Shown here in pieces: positions 26,454 through 33,615 of a DNA stretch of 64,000 nucleotides (within the stretch, counting starts at the first letter, position 1; the number at the start of each line of letters is the position of its first letter). The DNA is taken from assembly GCA_002256435.1 (NCBI GenBank), contig NKJC01000003.1:62001-126000 (forward strand), in the 5' to 3' direction. The notes below the pieces were generated by a model, which searched no databases, had not been told where the DNA came from, and was given only the letters and a program-made list of their open reading frames with translations. The DNA comes from Chitinophagaceae bacterium BSSC1. GTDB lineage: Bacteria; Bacteroidota; Bacteroidia; Chitinophagales; Chitinophagaceae. Made by a program: the position numbers and the translations under genes.

Positions 26454-27140
26454 TTAACTATTAGTATTGGTCAATTTTTGTTCTTTGATTCTTTTCTGCC
26501 ACTCTTCGCCTTCTTTCTTCATATCATAGCCTGCAGCTGATAAGTAATTATTGATTCGGCCCTTGTATTTGCCAAACCATTCGTGTTTTTTATTGGAAGA
26601 TTCAGCATCCATGGCCAATTCTCTTGCTTCTAAGAGATAGGTTAGGATTTGTTTTTTTTGTTGCTCATTTAAGGAGAGGATCATCTCACCATAAGCTTTG
26701 TAAGTGATGTTGACAATATTATAAGTCATACCATCCTTAATTTGGTCTATCTGTGATTGGGAAAGTTCTTTTCCTAATTGCTGTAGATAAGACACATGAA
26801 GCTTTTCTAAAACCTGGGTTCTTTGCTTTTCAATTGCTGCAATAACCAATTTGGCTTGATCTTTATCAATATTGGCTTTAGCAATTTTAATCTGCGCATT
26901 AGCGGAATCATGAATTTTCCCAAGCTGCATGTATTGATTGGCAACTACGGCTTCCACTCGGTAAAATTTGGCAGAATCAGCAATGCCCGTTGGGACAACA
27001 ATTTTATAGGCGCGTTGATGAATGACTTGTTGGTAATCAGATGCGGGAGCATTGCTCTCTTTAACTTGGGCAATTCCTTGCACCAAGAACAGGAAATATC
27101 CTGCAAGAAATACAATGGGGGTTTGGGTTTTCCTAAGCAT
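26454..27140 (-). CDS. DUF3826 domain protein, secreted, function unknown
   Basis: This 228-residue protein has a signal peptide of about 25 residues. The rest is highly helical and charged (Lys, Gln and Glu-rich, for example SSNKKHEWFGKYKGRINNYL), matching my recollection of DUF3826, a family repeatedly found beside SusC/SusD genes. A mid-protein LEKLHVSYLQQLGKELSQSQ and the KGRINNYLSAAGYD motif are conserved-looking. Its role is not known; a periplasmic accessory of the SusCD complex is possible from position alone. It heads the SusCD unit, with the shared 28-bp element about 80 bases upstream. Confidence 0.8.
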   Translation of the reverse strand: MLRKTQTPIVFLAGYFLFLVQGIAQVKESNAPASDYQQVIHQRAYKIVVPTGIADSAKFYRVEAVVANQYMQLGKIHDSANAQIKIAKANIDKDQAKLVIAAIEKQRTQVLEKLHVSYLQQLGKELSQSQIDQIKDGMTYNIVNITYKAYGEMILSLNEQQKKQILTYLLEARELAMDAESSNKKHEWFGKYKGRINNYLSAAGYDMKKEGEEWQKRIKEQKLTNTNS

Positions 27141-27163
27141 CGTTTGGCAAGTTTACAATCGGC

Positions 27164-27187
27164 ACACAATCCTTTTACAAATTGTGT
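27164..27187 (-). promoter_or_regulatory. Inverted repeat upstream of DUF3826-SusCD
   Basis: Two perfect 7-base arms, ACACAAT and ATTGTGT, are separated by 10 bases and lie 24-47 bases upstream of the DUF3826 start. The spacing suits a dimeric DNA-binding protein, or the repeat could be part of the transcript leader. No second copy was found near the MaoC unit, so it may be specific to this promoter. It is weak evidence alone. Confidence 0.4.
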
Positions 27188-27218
27188 TCGTAAAAATAAC
27201 ATAGCCCTATCCTTAGAC

Positions 27219-27246
27219 AATGTAAGGTTTGACTATAATGATGGAA
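27219..27246 (-). promoter_or_regulatory. 28-bp shared upstream element, copy upstream of DUF3826-SusCD
   Basis: A 28-bp sequence, read on the minus strand as TTCCATCATTATAGTC followed by AAACCTTACATT, occurs identically here and at 47861-47888. The resemblance continues weakly upstream (AGTRAAAT). The copy lies about 80 bases before the DUF3826 start at 27140. It is the only long exact repeat I found between the two long operons, so a common activator or operator site is the simplest reading. Which protein binds it is unknown. Confidence 0.7.
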
Positions 27247-27283
27247 TATTTCACTATTTCGGTGAACAGGCATGGGAGGCAAC

Positions 27284-29680
27284 TCAACGAGACATTATAC
27301 GTATGGAGCAGGGTTGCAAACCAGGTGATGTAATTTTCACCTCTATCACACCTGCTTTTTTACCTGATTGTATAATAGCTAAACAGAGCCCTTTGTATGC
27401 TGGATAAGGATTTGCTTGGAAAGATTTTGTTGAGGCCTGAAATCCATTGTCCATCGCCTTTAGGCTACCTACACCTTGAATAGACAGTTTGATGGGATTG
27501 TCTGATTGCGGAACCATTTGGCCATTCTGATCCAAGACCCTAATGGTTAGATAACTCAGGTCTTTCCCGTCTGCATGGATTATCTTCCTATCTGCTTTCA
27601 CTTCTAAACGGTATGCGGGTCCGGCGGTTTTAATTTCCCTTACCTGTACTATTTGACCATTTTTGCGAGAAACGGCTTTTAAAGTACCTGGCTCAAAAGG
27701 CACACGCCACATGAGGTGCAAATCATCCATTTGTTTGCGTTTGATTCCCAAAGATTTACCATTCAAAAATAGTTCTACTTCGTCTGCTTGGTTATAATAA
27801 GCCCAAACGTCTACGGTTTTCCCTTTTTCCCAGTTCCAGTGCGGAAACAAATGCAACATGGGTTTGCTAGACCATTCACTTTGGTACATATAATACACGT
27901 CTTTGGGAAATCCAGCTAGGTCTATTATGCCAAAATAGGAACTCCTAGCGGGCCATGGATAAGGCGTAGGTTCTCCTAAATAGTCAAAACCAGACCAAAC
28001 AAAAAGCCCAGACAAAAAGGGATACTTTTTAATCAGTTTCCAAGTGGCTTCATGGGTACTTCCCCAATATGCTGCCACATGATCATAAGCCGATACAGAA
28101 AGATCAGGGTTTCCTTTTTCTACGGTTTTAAATTTGGAGCTTTCTGGCCAGAATCTAAGACTGTCAGATGGCTGGTCATAACTGCCCCTACTTGCTAGTC
28201 CGGAAACGTTTTCTGCACCAATGAATTTTTGCCCAGGATATTTTTGAGGGAAGTCTTCATAAGCTTCAATATGATAATTAAAACCAAGCACGTCCAATGC
28301 ACCAGACTGATAAATGAAATTCTTTTTGGGGTCCGGTTCTGTTAAAGCAGAAGTAACCGGCCTGGTACTATCTAGCGTTTTTACAATATTCACCAATTCT
28401 TTGGCAATGGCTATTCCACTACTATCAAATTGTTCTCTGATTTCATTACCAATACTCCATAGAATAATAGAAGGGTGATTCCTGTCACGCTTTATTTGGT
28501 CTTCCAAATCTCTCTGATGCCATTGAGGGAAATCACTATAATAATCAAACTTGTTTTTCTTCTTATTCCACATATCAAATGCTTCATCCATGACCAAGAA
28601 ACCCATTTGATCACAGAGGTCTAGCAATTCTCTTGCTGGCGGATTATGGGCTGTTCTAATGGCATTAGCACCCATTTCTTGTAAGATGCGCAACTGCCTT
28701 TTCAAAGCAGCCGTATTCATGGCCGCACCCAGTGCTCCAAGGTCATGGTGCAAACAAACCCCTTTAATTTTCAAGGACTGACCATTTAGAAAAAATCCTT
28801 TTGCAGCATCAAAATGAAAAGCACGAATCCCTAGAACGGTTGTATAGTCATCCACCAATAAATTACCCTTGTAAATAGATGTTTGAATATGATAGAGATT
28901 GGGATTTTCTATTGACCATAAGGCAGGTTGTTTTACTTGAAAACTTTGTTGCAATAGATTGGTTCCCTTTTGTACTTGTAACTCTGAAGCCTGTTGGGCA
29001 ACAGGAATATTTGCTTGGTCAAATAACACAGAAAAAACGGTTAGTTTTTCAGCACTTGATTCTATAGAATTAATGTTTAGTGCCAATTGAACCGAAGCCA
29101 TTTGTTGATCCACTTTAGGCGTTGTTACAAAACTGCCTTCATAGCCTACGGCGATATTACTTGTGGTAACCAGTCTTACATTTCTATAAATACCAGAACC
29201 CGTATACCATCTAGAATTGGGCTGTGCGGAATTATCTGCTTTAACCAATACTTTGTTGGGTTTGTCTCCATAAAACAAAAAATCTGTTAATTCATATTGA
29301 AAAGAAATATAACCATTGGGTCTTTTACCTATTGCATGACCATTGATCCAGACTTCTGCATTTCTATAAATGCCATCGAATTCAATATAAATTCTTTTCC
29401 CTTTTGAAGTTAAGGGCAATAGAAAAGATTTTTGGTACCAGCCAATTCCACCAGGCAAAGCTCCACCCAAAGTGGTAGCTGCTGCTTTTTCAGTAAAGGG
29501 TAATTCAATACTCCAATCATGTGGAAGATTCACTGTGCGCCATTTGCCGGTTGGAATGGAATCAGCCAATTGAAAATTCCATGATTGATTAAAATCTTGC
29601 ATTACTCTTTGACCAGCAATTGACCCAACCAATAGCAAACAAAAAAAGAAAAATATAATTCTATAAAATCTAACTAACAT
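27284..29680 (-). CDS. GH2 beta-glycosidase with DUF4982-type C-terminal domains
   Basis: This 798-residue protein has a hydrophobic signal peptide (MLVRFYRIIFFFFCLLLVGS). The GH2 jelly roll (about 30-180; WYTGSGIYRNVRL) and an immunoglobulin-like domain precede the TIM barrel with IILWSIGNEIRE (acid/base Glu413) and KFIGAENVSG (candidate nucleophile Glu490). The C-terminal 180 residues resemble DUF4982 and the GH2 fifth domain (YNQADEVELFLNGKSLG; LSYLTIRVLDQNGQMVP). The family includes beta-galactosidases, beta-glucuronidases and others. It ends the thirteen-gene unit that starts at 47673, and its partner propeller gene lies 5 bases upstream. Confidence 0.88.
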   Translation of the reverse strand: MLVRFYRIIFFFFCLLLVGSIAGQRVMQDFNQSWNFQLADSIPTGKWRTVNLPHDWSIELPFTEKAAATTLGGALPGGIGWYQKSFLLPLTSKGKRIYIEFDGIYRNAEVWINGHAIGKRPNGYISFQYELTDFLFYGDKPNKVLVKADNSAQPNSRWYTGSGIYRNVRLVTTSNIAVGYEGSFVTTPKVDQQMASVQLALNINSIESSAEKLTVFSVLFDQANIPVAQQASELQVQKGTNLLQQSFQVKQPALWSIENPNLYHIQTSIYKGNLLVDDYTTVLGIRAFHFDAAKGFFLNGQSLKIKGVCLHHDLGALGAAMNTAALKRQLRILQEMGANAIRTAHNPPARELLDLCDQMGFLVMDEAFDMWNKKKNKFDYYSDFPQWHQRDLEDQIKRDRNHPSIILWSIGNEIREQFDSSGIAIAKELVNIVKTLDSTRPVTSALTEPDPKKNFIYQSGALDVLGFNYHIEAYEDFPQKYPGQKFIGAENVSGLASRGSYDQPSDSLRFWPESSKFKTVEKGNPDLSVSAYDHVAAYWGSTHEATWKLIKKYPFLSGLFVWSGFDYLGEPTPYPWPARSSYFGIIDLAGFPKDVYYMYQSEWSSKPMLHLFPHWNWEKGKTVDVWAYYNQADEVELFLNGKSLGIKRKQMDDLHLMWRVPFEPGTLKAVSRKNGQIVQVREIKTAGPAYRLEVKADRKIIHADGKDLSYLTIRVLDQNGQMVPQSDNPIKLSIQGVGSLKAMDNGFQASTKSFQANPYPAYKGLCLAIIQSGKKAGVIEVKITSPGLQPCSIRIMSR

Positions 29681-29685
29681 CTTAC

Positions 29686-30810
29686 TTATTTCAAATTGGG
29701 TTGAATAAAACCAACAGTAGTTTTTCCAAGGTCCTTAGAAGTGGCCACTGCTATACCACGCTGGTCTGCTTGATTGGTGGCACAATAAAAATGATACACT
29801 ACTCCTTTGTATTTTAAGACATAGGATTTGTGTGCGTATTTATTGTCATAAGGTTCCGAAGAATGAATTAAGTCTGCCCCCTTCCAATCTGTCCAATTGA
29901 CCAAGTCATAAGAGCAGGCAAATCTATTAAAAGCATCTTTTCTGCCCTCCCAAAAAGCACCATAATAAAACATAACCCAGAGCCCTCCCATTTTTTGTAC
30001 AACAGCATCTCCCGTAATGCCAACCGGGTGTTGCATGATAGGTGTATCTAAATAACGTTTCCAATGAATCATATCATTGCTCAGCGCCATGCCAATTCTT
30101 TCAAACCACCTGATTTTTTTATTCCCATTGGAACTATCGCCATTGGCATTATAAAACATCACAAATGGAGCACCTAAAGATTGCTGCTTATCCCAAATAA
30201 TGCTACTCTTATATTCTTTTTTATTTTCCCACCAACGAGCATCGGGGTCATTGGAACGCAATACGGGTGTTTCTAAAACATTCCATTCATGTACGGTATT
30301 GGGTGATGCTTGACTATTGGCTACCCCAATAGATAAATCACCCGCTTCATAACCCTTGTCCCTGCCACCAATATAAGACATCCAATATTTGCTATTGTAT
30401 TTTTCCAAAGCATAAGAGCCCTCCCATTGTGGATCTTGCAAAGCCATATATCCAGCACGTTGATTGGCATCCCATCTGGTACTGTCTTTGGGAAATGACA
30501 ATAATTTGCCAGTGGTTGTCCAATGAAGCAAATCATTACTTTTTGCCAACATGGTTTCATAACCCTTTCCATCAAACACTATATAACTCATGAACCAATC
30601 CTTACCCACTCTAAATACTGTGGGACAGTCTATTTTTTTTCCATTGTCCTCGGGTACCACCACCATGCCATATTTATAGGGTGTTTTTATTTCTTGGTAA
30701 ACCCGCTCCATGGTTGTATCAGGTACAGTCTTTTTTGTCATTTGAGCATTGACCATTGTAACTAGCAAAATACTAGCGCCTAACAGAACGGATTTCAATA
30801 TTGGCATCAT
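29686..30810 (-). CDS. Five-bladed beta-propeller glycosidase of GH43/GH130/GH137-like type
   Basis: This 374-residue protein has a signal peptide (about 22 residues). Its repeated blades include AKSNDLLHWTTTG, ALSNDMIHWKRYL, SYDLVNWTDWKG and ATSKDLGKT. An early KIDCPTVFRVGKDWFMSYI places an Asp where GH43/GH130 enzymes have the catalytic base; GITGDAVVQKMGG and HSSEPYDNKYAHKS are other conserved-looking stretches. I cannot assign the family with certainty. GH137 (beta-L-arabinofuranosidase of rhamnogalacturonan II) is worth testing because in B. thetaiotaomicron it is fused to a GH2 domain, and here a GH2 gene follows directly. The ATG overlaps the upstream GH78 stop (ATGA). Confidence 0.65.
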   Translation of the reverse strand: MMPILKSVLLGASILLVTMVNAQMTKKTVPDTTMERVYQEIKTPYKYGMVVVPEDNGKKIDCPTVFRVGKDWFMSYIVFDGKGYETMLAKSNDLLHWTTTGKLLSFPKDSTRWDANQRAGYMALQDPQWEGSYALEKYNSKYWMSYIGGRDKGYEAGDLSIGVANSQASPNTVHEWNVLETPVLRSNDPDARWWENKKEYKSSIIWDKQQSLGAPFVMFYNANGDSSNGNKKIRWFERIGMALSNDMIHWKRYLDTPIMQHPVGITGDAVVQKMGGLWVMFYYGAFWEGRKDAFNRFACSYDLVNWTDWKGADLIHSSEPYDNKYAHKSYVLKYKGVVYHFYCATNQADQRGIAVATSKDLGKTTVGFIQPNLK

Positions 30811-33569
30811 GGCTTTTGTACTTTAAAATGATACAAACCTGATCCAATGGTCACCACTAGTTGGTCTGCTTTTCTTGCAATAATTTTAATATTTGCATCC
30901 TGACCAACCAACTTGCCAGATTCAAATATTTTGTCTTGCATGCCAGCAGGAATCTCCACTTGTGCCGTACTGTTTGCAGGAATTTCAACATCTAATTCAA
31001 ATGCTTTCTCATTTTTCCAACTGGTTTTAATCAAACCTTTCATAGAACCATAAGACACTGATACCTGCTTGAGATCTCCCACTACTTGTGGTCTAATCAG
31101 CACTTGACCAAACCCAACGCCATCAGTCATTTGACTAATGCCACCTAGACCTTCATAGAACCATTCCATAATATGTCCTAACATAAAATGGTTATTAGAC
31201 ACATTCGGTAACGCCTGCCAGCTTTCTGTAAGTGCAGTTGCTCCCTTAGAAAGTTGATAGCCATATCCTGGCACGTCACTTCTATTATTCATAGCAAAAA
31301 TCAAATCACTTCTACCCGCTTGATCCAATGCTTTCAGTAAATACCTATACCCAATATCTCCAGCTGTTAAGGCATAATTTCTATTGGTCAAATCCTTCAC
31401 CAAATTATTTAGAACGGCTTGTCTATTTGCGGGCTCTACCAAATTCATATAAAGAGCCATGGCATTTGCAGTTTGACTACCGGTAGCATATTGAGCAGTG
31501 GCTTCTTGGTAGAATGCTTGATTAAATGCTTTTTTTACTGAAGCACCCAACACCTGATAACGGTCTTGGTCTGCCGTTTTTCCAAGCACTTGAGCAATCT
31601 TTGTCATAATGTCTATGTCATGATAATAGATGGCCGTAGCTGTTACACCTTTGGGTGTTAACTGTGATTCTCCTGGACGCTTTGGACCAAGGTCAAACCA
31701 ATCGCCCAAGCCATGTGATAAAATATGTTGGTTGGATTTTCTATCTAAATAAGCCAAATAGCGTTGCATCATTTCATAACTCTCTTCCAGCACTTGTTTA
31801 TCGCCGTACCATTGATACAAATACCAAGGCAATAAAATGGCATTGCTTCCCCATTCAGGTGAATCCCTAAACCCTTGTTCAAACTGTACATATTCAGGAG
31901 CAATATCTGGAATCAATCCGTCTTCTGTTTGTGCTACTTGCATGTCTTTTACAATCTTTCTACAAAGACTAGCAATATCGTATTCAAACTTTACAGAAGC
32001 TCCAACCAAGTGCGCTTCTTCTAACCAACCCAGTTTTTCTCTATGCGGACAATCTGTAAATACACTGGCCATATTGCTTTTAATAGCCCAGTCTATCAGT
32101 TGGTTGGTTTGATTAAATAGCTCATTGGAGCTTTTAAAAGCTCCCACAGATTTTGCAGCATTACTGGTATGCAACCCTTTCACTTCTATGACCACGGGTA
32201 GATGACGTGCATTGGGTTCTCCTGGTTGTACTGCCTTTTGAATCTGCACATACCTATATCCATAATAAGTAAACTTGGGGTGCCAGCTTTCAATACCATC
32301 GCCCTTTAAAACATAGGTATAATAGCTTGGGCTTCCTGTTGCTTTTTGATTCGCCGTTCCATCTTCATTCAGCAATTCCGCTGTATAAATTCTAAGCGTA
32401 TCTCCTTTTTTACCCTGTACTCGAATCAGAGGAATGCCACTCATATTTTGACCAAGGTCATAGACCAAGGATTGATTAGTCAGTGACCTCACAGATTGGG
32501 TTGAAAATGTTTTCATGACTTTCAAGGGCTCTGCCATTTGTGCTACTAAGGCAGGTCCGTTAGTTACAATTACTTCTTTCCAATCCCGGTCATCAAATCC
32601 GGTTTGATTCCAACCCTTTTGTTCCAAATTGGCATCATAGTCTTCTCCTCCATAAATACTGCTAAAATAGGTGGGCGATGAGGCCGTTTTCCAACTCTGA
32701 TCTGAAACTATATTCTCAGTTGTACCATCTGCGTATACTATAGCCAAGCGGCAAATCATTTTGGGATACCCATAAGCCCCTGTTAATTTCCTATACCGTT
32801 CTCTAGGTTGATAATAAAAGCCATTGCCTAATTCCGCACCCAAACAATTTTCTCCATTCTTCAACAAAGCAGTCAAATCAAATCCAACATAGAGTGCTTG
32901 TTTACTGTATTGTGTCCAACCTGGATCTAAGAAATGATCACCAATTTTTTTCCCGTTTAAACTCATTTCAAAATGACCTAAACCAGAAACAAATAAGGTA
33001 GCTTCTTTTATTTTTTTATTTAGAGCAAAAGACTTTCTAAATAAGGGTAATACATCTTTACCGGGACCCCAATTTTTCTTTCCATTCCCGTGTATGGCCG
33101 GAATAATTTTAGAAGAATCTGGTAAGATCTCATAAGCCATCCACTGGGCATTAATCCAATCTTCTTTTTGCAAAAGACCCATTCTCCAACTTGCTATGGC
33201 AGACCATTGACTGGTATTGCCTTTGTTATCTTTTACTTGAACCTTCCAATAATATTTTTTAGCTGGCACTAATGATTTACCAGCATATGACACTTGTATA
33301 GATTGATTGGAATTGACCCATCCGGTTTTCCAAATATTTCCTTGATCTTTCACCAAAACCAAACTATCATCCGATACCAAAATCTGGTAGGCTGTTTGCA
33401 ATACTGATCTTTGATTGGAAATTAGTTTCCAATGCAACATCGGCTTGACCTGATCAACCCCAATGGGATTTTGCAAGTAAGCACATCTAAGCTCTTGCAG
33501 TTTTAGTTGTTGACTATTGGCCAATTGTACCAATAGTATCAAACAAAATCCTATCAATATTTTTTTCAT
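30807..33569 (-). CDS. GH78 alpha-L-rhamnosidase
   Basis: This 920-residue protein has a signal peptide of about 20 residues. Beta-sandwich domains at about 25-480 (QELRCAYLQNPIGVD, GHFEMSLNGKKIGDH) lead into the alpha/alpha toroid. Its motif is FTDCPHREKLGWLEEAH at 504-520 with Glu511 as candidate acid, and TALTESWQ is in the candidate base region. A C-terminal beta-domain ends in GSGLYHFKVQ. It has the same overall plan as the first 925 residues of the fusion at 4003-7827 but lacks the propeller. The two share openings such as LRC..L.NPIG and are probably diverged paralogs. It should release alpha-L-rhamnose in the periplasm, feeding RhaT encoded in the same unit. Confidence 0.92.
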   Translation of the reverse strand: MKKILIGFCLILLVQLANSQQLKLQELRCAYLQNPIGVDQVKPMLHWKLISNQRSVLQTAYQILVSDDSLVLVKDQGNIWKTGWVNSNQSIQVSYAGKSLVPAKKYYWKVQVKDNKGNTSQWSAIASWRMGLLQKEDWINAQWMAYEILPDSSKIIPAIHGNGKKNWGPGKDVLPLFRKSFALNKKIKEATLFVSGLGHFEMSLNGKKIGDHFLDPGWTQYSKQALYVGFDLTALLKNGENCLGAELGNGFYYQPRERYRKLTGAYGYPKMICRLAIVYADGTTENIVSDQSWKTASSPTYFSSIYGGEDYDANLEQKGWNQTGFDDRDWKEVIVTNGPALVAQMAEPLKVMKTFSTQSVRSLTNQSLVYDLGQNMSGIPLIRVQGKKGDTLRIYTAELLNEDGTANQKATGSPSYYTYVLKGDGIESWHPKFTYYGYRYVQIQKAVQPGEPNARHLPVVIEVKGLHTSNAAKSVGAFKSSNELFNQTNQLIDWAIKSNMASVFTDCPHREKLGWLEEAHLVGASVKFEYDIASLCRKIVKDMQVAQTEDGLIPDIAPEYVQFEQGFRDSPEWGSNAILLPWYLYQWYGDKQVLEESYEMMQRYLAYLDRKSNQHILSHGLGDWFDLGPKRPGESQLTPKGVTATAIYYHDIDIMTKIAQVLGKTADQDRYQVLGASVKKAFNQAFYQEATAQYATGSQTANAMALYMNLVEPANRQAVLNNLVKDLTNRNYALTAGDIGYRYLLKALDQAGRSDLIFAMNNRSDVPGYGYQLSKGATALTESWQALPNVSNNHFMLGHIMEWFYEGLGGISQMTDGVGFGQVLIRPQVVGDLKQVSVSYGSMKGLIKTSWKNEKAFELDVEIPANSTAQVEIPAGMQDKIFESGKLVGQDANIKIIARKADQLVVTIGSGLYHFKVQKP

Positions 33570-33615
33570 ATGGTTTTATAATGAATCCAGATGCTGGAAG
33601 AAACATTTGAAAAAT

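Noticed and set aside
26823..27407. 194-residue plus-strand open frame
   Set aside because: It lies opposite the DUF3826 gene and the promoter region, has no domain-like pattern and reads as an antisense shadow.
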